From Fibrobacter sp. UWB13 (GTDB lineage: Bacteria; Fibrobacterota; Fibrobacteria; Fibrobacterales; Fibrobacteraceae), in the NCBI RefSeq assembly GCF_900177805.1, contig NZ_FXAX01000001.1, positions 1 to 64,000 on the forward strand: a DNA stretch of 64,000 nt, read 5' to 3'. Shown piece by piece: positions 1 through 9,165 of this stretch. The notes beneath the pieces were generated by a model. It ran no database searches. It saw only the letters and a program-made list of their open reading frames with translations, and had not been told where the DNA came from. Both the position numbers and the translations under genes were made by a program. The first letter of the stretch is position 1, and each line of letters begins with the position of its first letter.

Positions 1-3000
1 AATGCGTCGTTTGCGGTCGCTTCCGGCCTTCCGATGTAGGCGTTCTGCGAGGGTGTCGAGACCGGCTTGGAGAGCGTCACGTTGAAGCGGATGTTGTCAT
101 CGCCAGTGATACGGACGTAGGGATTGAACTTCGTCGGAGTGTTGTTGTTCTTGTCGACGTAGGCGGCGCCGAGTTCCTGCGGGACGAGGCGGATGCGGTC
201 ACCGGCATGGACGACATTGTCCTTCTCGTTGTAGATGAATGCTTGAGTTTTACCAGAACCTTGCGGTTCCTCGGACGGAATGTATTCGCCACGTTCACGC
301 TGGATGTATTTGCCGTTGTGGTCCAGAATCGTCAAGGGTTCGGACATGTTGACGGTGAGCATGCCTTTGATCAATCGTGCCGTGGAAATGACCGGGGCGC
401 ACTTGTCATACAGTGTATAGGTCGTTTCGAAGAAACCGTTTGCAGCACCCTTGAGCGGGGAGACCGTTCCGTTACCGTCCTTTTCGCCGCTGGTAGCGCC
501 ATAGGGGTAAGCGTTGTCCGCCGGGATGGTAATTTCGACGATGCTATAGGTGTTGACGGAATCCTTCGTCGTGGAGTCGGGAAGCATGACTTTGAACGGT
601 GCGGATACAGAGTCGCGGATGGTCCAGTAGGTTTCCTTCGGCTTGATGACTCCACCCGTGGTGTCTGCCGTTGTTTTGAATGTGCGCGTGATGCCTGGGT
701 CACCCCAGACTGTCACGACGCTGTCGAACATGTCCTTCGTCTTGAGCTTTCTTTCGAACATCATGTAGACCACGTCCGGAATGCCGTCGCCTTCCTTGTC
801 GATCATTTCGGCATGGTAGATAGGTACCGGGCGGGAAATGAGTGTTACAGGTACGGTCGGCTTGCAGCCAAACGGATCGATTGGGTTGAAACTTTGGTCG
901 GTGATGGAATAGTTGTTGGTCGTTTTTACGGCAGCCTGTGCACCGATGGGTACGAGTGCACTGTTGGTATTCCCACTGATGATGAGCTGCCAGCTCTTGC
1001 CGTTGCTCGTGGTTGTTGCAGGTCCAACGAGAGTCGGAGAGCCTGTTGCTCCTGCGATGATAAGCGGCCATTCGTTCAAGGAAGAAAGGATGACTTCTTC
1101 CGAGAAGGCGACGAGGACTGTATCGTATTCGCTTTGGTCATCGTCTGCTTTCTCGAGAATTGAGACGCTTGTGAGCGTGGGGTGGATGCCGTCTGTTATT
1201 TTCGTGGTTTCTGCATTAGGCGTTCCTTGGTCGGTAATGTAAGTTGTGATTTTCCCGGAAGGGGAGGTGTTGGTCGGGATAAGACTTGTGTCGATGGGGA
1301 TGATGACTTCGTTCATGTCCGCATATTTCGATGCTATGAGCGGGACTTTTACGGAATCAGCCATGCCCTCGATAAAGTACTTGATGCTGTCGAGCGTGTA
1401 ACCTTCGGCAAGCTTGTTCGTGAAGATAATCTTCAGCTGGTCTGCCTTGTTGTCACAGTCGGTATCTTCGGCGAGAACCTTCTGTGGCGACGGAACCTTG
1501 GATATGGCGTAGAACGATTGCTTCGAAATATCGTCTTCGTCATTCGGGTCGGTGTAGACAACCTGGATGGTGTCGCCTGCGAAGAATGAAATCTCCGAAG
1601 TCTGGTTTCTTGTTTCCTTGGAATGGTTGACGGCGGTAATTGGACCTCCGATAAAGTGACCGGGGTTCGCTTCGTCTGCTTTCAAGGTTACAGCGAGCTT
1701 GTCGTTCTTCTTGTTGTTGATGATTTCGACATCGATAGTCTTTGTATTACTCTTGACTTTATCTTTGTCCATCACGTCAATGTAGAATGTCGTGCCTTCC
1801 GGATTGGCGGGACTTATAATTGGGTTGCCAGAGGCGTCCTTGATGACGAGCTGCGATTCTGTGGCATCGCCTTTGGAGAAGTTCACGTAGTAGGTTCTGT
1901 TCTCGAAGGCACAACCGCCGTTTTCTAAGCAGACATCGCACGTGGGGTCTGGTCCTGCGAACAGAGTAATGTCGACTTTCTTGCTCCCGATACTCATCTT
2001 GACTGGGATATCGAGCTCCCACATGTCTGTTGGAATATCATATTTGGCGATAATCTTCGTTCCGGATTCGTCCAAAAGCCACTTGTCAAGGCTTAAGCCG
2101 TCGTTGAATGCCATACCGCTAACTTTAACGCCATTTGCCCAAATTTTGGTTATGTATCCACCTTCGGAAACGTGCACCTTGCCGGTAACGTGGACGGTGC
2201 TGCTGGCTTGGTCAATATCGACATGGGAACCGTTGGAAACATTGAATGGTGGATCAAGTACCATGTTGATTTTGTAGTTCGCTCTTTTGGTCTGCATTTC
2301 CTTCTTGGACGGGCTGTAACCCCAGATAAATTCATCCTTGCGATAGACGGATACATACGGATTCACCGGAGCGGCATCAAAGTCTTTGTCTCCTTCGTCT
2401 TTTTCGATACACGGCATGCCGGGGTAATCCAGTTCTTCGCCGTTTGCGCGAGAGTGCGGCATCCAGCTCCAGTCTCCCGGATTTTCGTTCAAGGTGGGGG
2501 CGCCCGGAGTTTCGTTGGACGGGGCGTACCATTTGTTGCCGGAGTAGCAATAAAGTTTTTTATTCGGAGCTTCGTTCATCAAGTCCTTGTACGGAGGGTA
2601 CGGACTGCGGTGATCAAATCTCACGTCAAAGCGCAGGCGGCTAGAACTCTTGATGACAGTGGAGCCAAGGTTTAGCGGGAAGTACCATTGCCAGGTTCCC
2701 GTAGCATCGTCGTAGGTGTCTTCGATTTTGACAGGATGGGCATCGCGCAGGAGTCTTGCGAGTTCCTCGATGGTTTCTTCAGGGCATGAGCCGCTGAAAC
2801 CCGCTTCGTCGTAGTCGTTGCAAATGTCTGTGCCCATGCCGATATCGTTTTCGATTTCGTCGGTGCCGCGCATGTAGAGACGGATGGTTAAGCTATCAAA
2901 TGCTCTTGATTCATTGTTGAAAATGTTGATGTTGACCATGGCCATATTGACTTGCCAAGGGTATTGATAAGTTTTTACGCTAAAGTCGTACCACGTGACG

Positions 3001-5972
3001 GGTGTCGTGAATTTTAGCGGCTTGCCGTCATCGTCAACATTGGCAAATGTGCCATTGCTTTCGACCATGAAATAGTAAGTCGTCTTTTCCTTGAGCCCGC
3101 CAATTTTTACGTAATGGAACTGGGTTGGAATGCCGGATACATCTGCGTTTCCTGCACCGGTATTGTAGGCGTATTCGGCTGCTGTGGAGTGCGGTTGGGT
3201 GTCCCAGTAAATTCTGGATTCGTATTCGCCGTTGGGAGTGTACCACATGATTTCGGCGCTGTCAGCAGAAACGTTACAGACGGTGACGTTGGTGATTTCT
3301 GCGCTTTCAACGGAACTTCGGGTCGTGAATGAATACGGCGTTTGTGTGCTGTCGACGAGATATTTAGTTTTTTCGTTTTCTGGCTTATAGGCGTTTGCTC
3401 CCGTAACGTAGAAGTAATAGGTGGTGCCAGGAGTCAAATTGCGGAGGATGATGTCGTGCTGGACGCTTTTGGTATCATCTGTTGCGGTAAGAGCGTATTC
3501 ACCTTCTGTGGTGCCGTAATGAATTACAGCTGTACCGCGCACGGTGAGATTTACTGTTACGATGGCGGAGTCTGTGCTTTTGTGGCGAATTTCTACGCTT
3601 ATGTCTGGCGCCTGGGTCATGTCGAATTTGTGGGCGACAAGGCTGACTGCGCCTAAGAACGTTGCCGAGGCGTCGATGCAAACTTCGGATTTTTCGTAGT
3701 CTTCCCAGCTCATTGTTTTGGGGACAAATGAGTTGGCTCCACCGGGTTTGATGCCTCCAAGGAAGGCGCCAGCGGGGACTTTATACGGGTAATGACTGCC
3801 GGGAACATTGGTTCCTTCGGGGTTTGATGCGCGGTGGTGCGGATGCGCGTCGTTCTTGTCTCCAACACCGTAGATAAACGAAATGTCCCATGGATTCACA
3901 CCGAGCATGTAGTTCATTTGGTTGATGGCGAGCTGCTGCATTTCGTCGGTTTTCCAGTTGGGCGTGCCCATGTGCGGGAGCGTGATGCCCTGTGCTTCTA
4001 TGCTTTTGGCGACATCGACGTATGCCATGACATCAAAAATGTTGCCTGCCTGGTAGCGGTTGTAAATCCATTCCCCCGAAGGAGATGCCATGTTGTACCA
4101 GTCGGCGTCATATATAACTTTGTTCGGTTTCCAGATGATGCTTCCCATGGGAAGTTCGATGGATGCATTTCCGGCACCTTCTGACATGTCGGAAACGTTG
4201 TAAATCAAGTTGGCGACGCAGTCTTCAACGGCGTTCAGCCATTCATCTTCGGTTAAACCGTATTGCGTAATAGCCTTGTTCTTGTCGGCGAGGATGAGCT
4301 TGTACAAAGCGTATAGGGCGAATGTGTAGCTGTTTGCCCAGCTAGTTGTCTTTACGTTTTTTAAAAAGCCCTTGTCGTTTGTGACGAACCAGCCACCTTC
4401 GAAACAGCCGGCGCAGTTTTCCATATATTCCTGAGTTGGAGCCGTTTCACCTTTGTCGCCAATTTTTACTCCTGACGGCACTAAGTTTCTGGTACGGATC
4501 ATATCATCGGCGTATTGCTTGTCTCCGGTGGCGTAGAGAAGAGCTACTGAGGCGAGTGCCAGGTCGTCGTAAAATTCATTGTTGCCGTTATAGGCTTGAC
4601 TGGACCAGCTTGCTGCAGATGTGTTGTTCTTAATAGGCTTGTCGCCGTCATAGGTGCTTTTGCCTTGAGCGATGGCTTTTGCCAGGCTGTACATCTTTTG
4701 GGCGACCATCAGGCAGCTGTCTGCAAATGCTTCGTATTCGGGATAATCCTTGAACATCTTGCCAAGAATGGCAAGGCCTGCGGCAGTTTCGCCGCCAATG
4801 TTCGAGCCTATTTCGCCTAAGCGGACCATTCTAGAACTTGGGCCACCACGGTCTGTTGCTGAAGGGGAGCCATCTACCGGAAGACCATCTTGGTTTTCCG
4901 GGCGTCCCCACCAGCCGTGATCAGATCCTTTCGCTCCAATGGAAAGAGCCATATCGTCGATAATGCCTTTTGCTCTTACGAAAGAACGGAGTACAAAATC
5001 GGCGCCGTGCTTAGCTTCGCGGAGCATGTCCGGGACACCGTCGTGTCCGCCTGCTCCGTGGTTGTATTTGTAATGGTCTACGTCCACATCTGGGTTTGTG
5101 GCTGCCATGACCGCTGCTACCATAAAGGCGTACATCTGGGTCTGGGATTCTTTCAGGTGGTCACCGCAGTCGTAGTAACCGCCTTCGAGAGTTCCTGCCA
5201 TTGAGGCATCGTAATGGTTTCGAACTTCGGTTTTGTCGCCGACGGTTACTGCACCGGCGCCATCTTTAGTGTGGCTGGCGGGGTGAAACCAGGAATCTCC
5301 GTAACCGCTGCGGTTGATGCCGTAGAATTTGATGGTGGCGTCCTTGACCATGGTGTACACCTGGTCGGAAATGATGAACGTGCTAGAAATTTCGTTGCCG
5401 ACTTTAATGCGGAGGCGGGTGTCGGTGGGGAGTCCCTGCGGAATGTTTCCGATCATGATGGTGCCGGATTGACCGGTAACATCCACTCTATAGCGCATCT
5501 GGTCGTTTGTGGCGGCGTTTGTGCCTGCGACAATGGTCCAGTCAGAGGAGGTTGTATGGCCTGATGACTTTAGCGTGCCGGTAATGGCAGGGCTAAAGGG
5601 CTTGCCGTTGACATCGACGATTTCAAAAGTCGATGCGGTTCCGATGTAGTAAAATTGGCGTTCCTTGTCGTTTTCGAGATAGCCCGCCTGGTTTACGCGG
5701 ATGGGCGACATGTGGTAATTGATAGCATCGAGATAAGCCTGGTCTAGAGTATCAACGATAAAGGCGTTCGGTGCATAAAATGGAGTTGTCTTGATTTTGG
5801 GAATCGTGTTTCTTTTCTTGGTGACCGATGCATCATAATGATCAAAAACGGTCGTGTCCCATGTTAGCGGGAATGTTGGCCTGATCAGGTCATAAGGAGT
5901 GGGTTGCTCTTGTTGCGCGTTTGCAAATTGTACAACAACACACAGTATCAAAAGATACTTTATGATAGACAT
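1..5972 (-). CDS. Giant secreted GH9 cellulase (partial, 3' end outside window)
   Basis: Secreted family 9 glycoside hydrolase, probably a beta-1,4-glucanase acting on cellulose. The ORF opens with a Sec signal peptide (MSIIKYLLILCVVVQFANA) and stays open for about 1,990 codons to the window edge. Visible modules: a CelD_N-type Ig-like domain from about residue 88 (RVNQAGY), the GH9 catalytic domain with the paired aspartates in YYDCGDH (D268, D271), the histidine motif HPHHRAS (about 710-716) and the catalytic glutamate in KSEVCID (about E763), then two fibronectin-III-like domains (about 785-985). A module at about 1010-1200 contains IWGYSP, weakly recalling CBM3 ends. The rest is beta-rich Ig-like repeats. 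It is far longer than ordinary GH9 enzymes (500-1,000 residues). I read it by eye and checked the frame at several points. GH9 confidence is high; the substrate is inferred. Confidence 0.93.
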   Translation of the reverse strand, partial: MSIIKYLLILCVVVQFANAQQEQPTPYDLIRPTFPLTWDTTVFDHYDASVTKKRNTIPKIKTTPFYAPNAFIVDTLDQAYLDAINYHMSPIRVNQAGYLENDKERQFYYIGTASTFEIVDVNGKPFSPAITGTLKSSGHTTSSDWTIVAGTNAATNDQMRYRVDVTGQSGTIMIGNIPQGLPTDTRLRIKVGNEISSTFIISDQVYTMVKDATIKFYGINRSGYGDSWFHPASHTKDGAGAVTVGDKTEVRNHYDASMAGTLEGGYYDCGDHLKESQTQMYAFMVAAVMAATNPDVDVDHYKYNHGAGGHDGVPDMLREAKHGADFVLRSFVRAKGIIDDMALSIGAKGSDHGWWGRPENQDGLPVDGSPSATDRGGPSSRMVRLGEIGSNIGGETAAGLAILGKMFKDYPEYEAFADSCLMVAQKMYSLAKAIAQGKSTYDGDKPIKNNTSAASWSSQAYNGNNEFYDDLALASVALLYATGDKQYADDMIRTRNLVPSGVKIGDKGETAPTQEYMENCAGCFEGGWFVTNDKGFLKNVKTTSWANSYTFALYALYKLILADKNKAITQYGLTEDEWLNAVEDCVANLIYNVSDMSEGAGNASIELPMGSIIWKPNKVIYDADWYNMASPSGEWIYNRYQAGNIFDVMAYVDVAKSIEAQGITLPHMGTPNWKTDEMQQLAINQMNYMLGVNPWDISFIYGVGDKNDAHPHHRASNPEGTNVPGSHYPYKVPAGAFLGGIKPGGANSFVPKTMSWEDYEKSEVCIDASATFLGAVSLVAHKFDMTQAPDISVEIRHKSTDSAIVTVNLTVRGTAVIHYGTTEGEYALTATDDTKSVQHDIILRNLTPGTTYYFYVTGANAYKPENEKTKYLVDSTQTPYSFTTRSSVESAEITNVTVCNVSADSAEIMWYTPNGEYESRIYWDTQPHSTAAEYAYNTGAGNADVSGIPTQFHYVKIGGLKEKTTYYFMVESNGTFANVDDDGKPLKFTTPVTWYDFSVKTYQYPWQVNMAMVNINIFNNESRAFDSLTIRLYMRGTDEIENDIGMGTDICNDYDEAGFSGSCPEETIEELARLLRDAHPVKIEDTYDDATGTWQWYFPLNLGSTVIKSSSRLRFDVRFDHRSPYPPYKDLMNEAPNKKLYCYSGNKWYAPSNETPGAPTLNENPGDWSWMPHSRANGEELDYPGMPCIEKDEGDKDFDAAPVNPYVSVYRKDEFIWGYSPSKKEMQTKRANYKINMVLDPPFNVSNGSHVDIDQASSTVHVTGKVHVSEGGYITKIWANGVKVSGMAFNDGLSLDKWLLDESGTKIIAKYDIPTDMWELDIPVKMSIGSKKVDITLFAGPDPTCDVCLENGGCAFENRTYYVNFSKGDATESQLVIKDASGNPIISPANPEGTTFYIDVMDKDKVKSNTKTIDVEIINNKKNDKLAVTLKADEANPGHFIGGPITAVNHSKETRNQTSEISFFAGDTIQVVYTDPNDEDDISKQSFYAISKVPSPQKVLAEDTDCDNKADQLKIIFTNKLAEGYTLDSIKYFIEGMADSVKVPLIASKYADMNEVIIPIDTSLIPTNTSPSGKITTYITDQGTPNAETTKITDGIHPTLTSVSILEKADDDQSEYDTVLVAFSEEVILSSLNEWPLIIAGATGSPTLVGPATTTSNGKSWQLIISGNTNSALVPIGAQAAVKTTNNYSITDQSFNPIDPFGCKPTVPVTLISRPVPIYHAEMIDKEGDGIPDVVYMMFERKLKTKDMFDSVVTVWGDPGITRTFKTTADTTGGVIKPKETYWTIRDSVSAPFKVMLPDSTTKDSVNTYSIVEITIPADNAYPYGATSGEKDGNGTVSPLKGAANGFFETTYTLYDKCAPVISTARLIKGMLTVNMSEPLTILDHNGKYIQRERGEYIPSEEPQGSGKTQAFIYNEKDNVVHAGDRIRLVPQELGAAYVDKNNNTPTKFNPYVRITGDDNIRFNVTLSKPVSTPSQNAYIGRPEATANDA

Positions 5973-6124
5973 CTTTCCTCCCAAACATGTAAAAAGGCAA
6001 AAATGAATTTTGCTCTATTACTTTATCTACTTAAAAATGAAAATAAATTATTTGGGTGGAAATGACTTAAAATAAATTTATTTCTGTTCTCAAATTGTTC
6101 CTCGTTTTTGCAAAATTTGGGTAC

Positions 6125-6151
6125 AAAAAAAGACCGCCTTTCGGGCGGTCT
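6125..6151 (-). terminator. Rho-independent terminator of the Ala-rich protein gene
   Basis: An 8-bp GC-rich stem (AGACCGCC / GGCGGTCT) with a short loop is followed, on the minus strand, by a run of seven T. It lies about 35 bp past the stop of the Ala-rich gene at 6185 and separates that gene from the promoter of the GH9 gene, which lies between here and 5972. Confidence 0.85.
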
Positions 6152-6184
6152 CTAAACTTTTGGGAAAGCGTTGAATCGCGCTTA

Positions 6185-6895
6185 TTAGTCGTCCCCAGTG
6201 AAGATGATCACGAGAACAGATGCAATGAATGCTGCAGACACGGCGATGAATTCCCACGGATTGTCCATGACGGCGGACTTAGCGGTGCCGCTGGTTTCCT
6301 GAGCAACTTTCTGTTCTTCTTCAGCCTTTGCCTGAGCTTCTGCTTCAGCAGCCTTCTTTTCTTCTTCTGCCTTAGCGAGAGCGGCGGAGTCAACCGGAGC
6401 TTCTTCGGCCTTAGCTTCGAGAACTTCAGTAGCTTCAGCGGCCTGAGCCTTAGTGGTATCTACGACAGCCTGTGCCTGAGCCTGAGCGGAGTCGGCGGTT
6501 GCTGCTGCCTGAGCAGTTGCTGCCTGTGCGGCGTCAGCGGCCTGAGCCTGCGTTGCTGCGGCTGCTTCTGTTGCCTGTGCCTTAGCGGTGTCGGCTACTG
6601 CGGTTGCCTGAGCCTGAGCTGCGGCTGCAGTGTTTTCTGCAGTCTGGGCTGCTGCTGCCTTAGCGTCAGTTGCCTGAGCTTGAGCGGCTGTTGTTGCTTC
6701 TGCGGCCTGAGTCTGTGCAGCGGCTGTGGCTTCTGTAGCCTTAGCTTCTACTGCAGCAGGTGCTTCGGCTGCTTTTTCAACCTTAGCGGCGACGGCCTTC
6801 TTAGCCGTTGCTGCCTTGCTAACCTTCTTTGCTGCCGGAGCTGCAAAAACCATGGCTGCCGAAATCATCGTAGCAAGCAGAATCTTTTTCATCAT
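6185..6895 (-). CDS. Exported Ala/Gln/Thr-rich coiled-coil protein with C-terminal membrane anchor
   Basis: A 236-residue protein of unknown function. It starts with a signal peptide (MMKKILLATMISAAMVFA). Residues about 20-175 are very rich in Ala with Gln, Glu, Thr and Lys in a short-period pattern (AQAQAT-like units), which predicts a long helix or coiled coil. A more charged Glu/Lys helix follows, then a single hydrophobic segment near the C-terminus (about 212-232) ending TGDD. The layout suggests a periplasmic helical rod anchored in a membrane, loosely like TolA or Ala-rich envelope spacers, but I recognise no family. The internal repetition could make length variable between strains. 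The gene stands alone with its own terminator at 6125-6151. Confidence 0.75.
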   Translation of the reverse strand: MMKKILLATMISAAMVFAAPAAKKVSKAATAKKAVAAKVEKAAEAPAAVEAKATEATAAAQTQAAEATTAAQAQATDAKAAAAQTAENTAAAAQAQATAVADTAKAQATEAAAATQAQAADAAQAATAQAAATADSAQAQAQAVVDTTKAQAAEATEVLEAKAEEAPVDSAALAKAEEEKKAAEAEAQAKAEEEQKVAQETSGTAKSAVMDNPWEFIAVSAAFIASVLVIIFTGDD

Positions 6896-7232
6896 TCAAT
6901 CCTCTTATAAAATGAGTTTTTTTGTTTCGTTATCAAAAATAATACATCTTCTGTGATTTGGGTCATGGAAAAAGTAAAAAAGTTCAAAAAAAATGTGAAA
7001 AAGGGGGATGAATGGTCGGTTCTGGGGGATAAGTGGAACGAAATTGGGTGGCTTTTTCGACGGAAAGAATTATTTTTACAGCCGAAAGTAACGAAATATG
7101 GTTTTTAGTAGTTGGTCATTGGTTATTAGATATAATTGCGCCTTTGGCACCTAAATAAAACTAATGGCTATTGACCAATGACTGTGGACCTGTCCTTTAA
7201 CTATCAACTGCGCCTCTGGCGCCCAAACTACT
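6896..7232. other. Intergenic region between divergent Ala-rich gene and fumarase
   Basis: About 337 bp without a gene. The left part is AT-rich and should hold the promoter of the minus-strand Ala-rich gene. The right part holds a heptad-repeat element (7108-7190) and, just before the fumarase start, GC-rich palindromic bits (GCGCCTCTGGCGC near 7211-7223). Confidence 0.7.
7108..7190. repeat. Heptad-repeat element with facing arms
   Basis: The left arm (about 7108-7129) reads as degenerate 7-mers of the type GTYATTR (GTCATTG, GTTATTA). The right arm (about 7160-7190) carries the reverse type (ACTAATG, ACCAATG). The two arms can pair imperfectly around a 30-bp centre that contains GCGCCTTTGGCAC. 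Similar arrays occur at about nine other intergenic places in this window. Confidence 0.7.
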
Positions 7233-8870
7233 ATGGCATTCAAATACGAAGCTACCGTCCAGCACGGTGAAGATACTACCGAATACGTAAGTCTCGGTAA
7301 AGATGGCGTTTCCGTCGCCGAATTCGAAGGCAAGAAGATCCTCAAGGTTTCTAAGGAAGCTTTGACAAAGATTGCTCAGGCTGCTTTCGAAGAAGTTGAA
7401 TTCTGCCTCCGTCCGGCCCACACGGCTAAGGTCGCAAAGATCCTCCAGGATCCGGAAGCTTCGGATAACGACAAGTTTGTCGCTCTCACCATGCTCAAGA
7501 ACGCATGCGTTGCCGCCAAGGGCATCCTCCCGTTCTGCCAGGATACCGGTACGGCTATTTGCGTTGCCCACAAGGGTCAGCAGGTTTGGACGGGCTTTGA
7601 TGACGCCGAAGCTATTTCTGAAGGTGTCTACAACGCCTACACCACCAAGAACCTTCGTTACAGCCAGATTGCTCCCTTGACGATGTACGAAGAAAAGAAC
7701 ACCGGTTGCAACCTCCCGGCTCAGATTGATATCCACGCCGAAGAAGGTGCCGAAATGAAGTTCTTGTTCGTCGCCAAGGGCGGTGGTTCTGCTAACAAGA
7801 CTTACTATTGGCCGATGACCAAGGCGCTCCTCAACCCGAAGTCCTTGGAAAAGTTCCTTGCCGAAAAGGTGAAAACTCTCGGTACTGCCGCTTGCCCTCC
7901 GTACCACCTTGCTATCGTGATTGGCGGTACCTCTGCCGAAATGAATACGCACATGGTGAAGCTCGCTAGCTGCGGCTACCTCGACGATATTCCGACTTCC
8001 GGTTCCGAAGGCGGCCGTATCTTCCGCGACCTCGAAATGGAAGAAAAGGTTCTGCACATTTGCCAAAAGACGGGCATTGGCGCCCAGTTCGGTGGCAAGT
8101 ACCTCGTACACGATGTCCGTGTGATCCGCGCTCCGCGTCATGCTGCTAGCTGCCCGGTTTCTATCGGCGTGAGCTGCTCTGCTGACCGAAACATCAAGGC
8201 AAAGATTGACGAAAACGGCCTCTGGCTCGAAAAGATGGAACACCATCCGGAAAACTACATCCCGGCTGGCAACGCCGTGAACCTCGCTCCGGCAGTGGAA
8301 ATCGACCTTGACCGCCCGATGAAGGAAGTGCTCGCCGACCTTACCAAGTATCCGGTGAAGACGCGCCTCAGCCTCAAGGGCACGATGATTGTGGCCCGCG
8401 ACATGGCCCACGCAAAGATTGCCGAAATCTTCGACAAGCAGGAACGCGGCGAAGAACTCACCGACGAAGAAAAGACCGTGCTCAAGGTTGTGTCCGACCA
8501 CCCGATTTACTACGCCGGCCCGGCCAAGACTCCGGCAGGCATGCCCACCGGTAGCTTCGGCCCGACGACGGCCAACCGCATGGACCCGTACGTGATGCGC
8601 TTCCAGAGCAAGGGTGCTTCGATGATCATGGTCGCTAAGGGCAACCGCAGCCAGGACGTGACTGACGCCTGCAAGAAGTACGGTGGATTCTTCCTCGGCT
8701 CTATCGGCGGCCCGGCAGCCATCCTCGCTGAACAGAACATTCTGTCCAACGACATCGTGGCATTCCCGGAACTCGGCATGGAAGCCATCCGCAAGATCAC
8801 CATCAAGGACTTCCCGGCATTCATCCTCGTGGATGACAAGGGCAACAATTTCTTTGAAGGACTGATTTAA
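7233..8870 (+). CDS. Class I (iron-sulfur) fumarate hydratase
   Basis: Reversible hydration of fumarate to malate in the cytoplasm; in a succinate-producing fermenter it would run towards fumarate. The 545-residue product has the single-chain FumA/FumB layout. Motifs seen: [10 protein letters not shown] near residue 107, [17 protein letters not shown] (about 223-240), the GSEGG loop, GVSCSADRN near 314, and a C-terminal swivel domain ([20 protein letters not shown], about 428-447) with [13 protein letters not shown]. The cysteines in the first three motifs are the likely ligands of the 4Fe-4S cluster. The start at 7233 matches the usual N-terminus. A copy of the last nine codons recurs 114 bp past the stop. 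The large antisense ORF over this gene is a codon-bias shadow. Confidence 0.96.
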   Translation: MAFKYEATVQHGEDTTEYVSLGKDGVSVAEFEGKKILKVSKEALTKIAQAAFEEVEFCLRPAHTAKVAKILQDPEASDNDKFVALTMLKNACVAAKGILPFCQDTGTAICVAHKGQQVWTGFDDAEAISEGVYNAYTTKNLRYSQIAPLTMYEEKNTGCNLPAQIDIHAEEGAEMKFLFVAKGGGSANKTYYWPMTKALLNPKSLEKFLAEKVKTLGTAACPPYHLAIVIGGTSAEMNTHMVKLASCGYLDDIPTSGSEGGRIFRDLEMEEKVLHICQKTGIGAQFGGKYLVHDVRVIRAPRHAASCPVSIGVSCSADRNIKAKIDENGLWLEKMEHHPENYIPAGNAVNLAPAVEIDLDRPMKEVLADLTKYPVKTRLSLKGTMIVARDMAHAKIAEIFDKQERGEELTDEEKTVLKVVSDHPIYYAGPAKTPAGMPTGSFGPTTANRMDPYVMRFQSKGASMIMVAKGNRSQDVTDACKKYGGFFLGSIGGPAAILAEQNILSNDIVAFPELGMEAIRKITIKDFPAFILVDDKGNNFFEGLI

Positions 8871-8886
8871 AAGATGTTGCCCTTGT
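8836..8886 (+). other. 12-bp perfect inverted repeat spanning the fumarase stop codon
   Basis: ACAAGGGCAACA (8836-8847, inside the last fumarase codons) is perfectly complementary to TGTTGCCCTTGT (8875-8886), enclosing the stop codon in a 27-nt loop. There is no U-tract, so it is not a standard terminator; it may stabilise the mRNA end or be the edge of the element between the two fumarase tails. Confidence 0.6.
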
Positions 8887-9014
8887 GCCAAGCGGATGCG
8901 GCTCGTTTTGACGAGCCGTAGAAGCGCGGAGTATTTGGCGTCGTAAGTTCTTTAATGCGATAGCCAAATACGGAGTCTCATTGGGGCAACAACTTCTTCG
9001 AAGGCTTGATCTAG
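8871..9014 (+). repeat. Duplicated fumarase 3' end behind a hairpin-rich 114-bp spacer
   Basis: Positions 8985-9014 encode GNNFFEGLI plus stop, the same nine residues that end fumarase at 8841-8870. Six of ten codons, including the stop, differ from the first copy, and every difference is synonymous (the stops are TAA and TAG). The spacer holds two hairpins (stem CGGCTCG/CGAGCCG at 8899-8918 and GTATTTGGC/GCCAAATAC at 8931-8971). The pattern resembles integration into a gene 3' end with replacement of the lost codons, as known for prophage e14 in icd. Here any element has gone or is very small. Confidence 0.75.
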
Positions 9015-9024
9015 TCACCCATCG

Positions 9025-9105
9025 TGTCATCCTGAGCGAAGTCGATATACGAAACTTGGCAACTTGTTGCCTTAGTTGAGTTAGGTTCGAAGGAGCAGGA
9101 TCTAA
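9025..9105. repeat. REP-like element, GTCATCCTGAG family
   Basis: Starts GTCATCCTGAGCGAAGTCG and ends near GCAGGATCTAAAT. Both ends resemble elements at about 35086, 35168 and the arms at 15169 and 15547. It lies between the fumarase tail copy and the GH54 terminator. Confidence 0.6.
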
Positions 9106-9114
9106 ATAGAAACG

Positions 9115-9138
9115 CCCCGCAAGTTTGTGCTTGCGGGG
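9115..9138. terminator. Terminator hairpin after the GH54 gene
   Basis: Nine-bp perfect stem CCCCGCAAG / CTTGCGGGG with a 6-nt loop. T-rich sequence follows on the plus side (TGCTTTTGTTT) and a weaker T-rich stretch on the minus side, so it may work in both directions between fumarase and the minus-strand GH54 gene. Confidence 0.75.
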
Positions 9139-9165
9139 TGCTTTTGTTTGGTTGTGAGGAGTGTG

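Noticed and set aside
207-5564. Many plus-strand ORFs of 60-320 codons
   Set aside because: All lie opposite the continuous GH9 reading frame on the minus strand and have no family features.
7197-8891. 564-codon ORF antisense to fumarase
   Set aside because: Shadow of strongly biased codons in the fumarase gene; product is low-complexity His/Val/Glu-rich without a family, while the plus strand encodes a complete enzyme.
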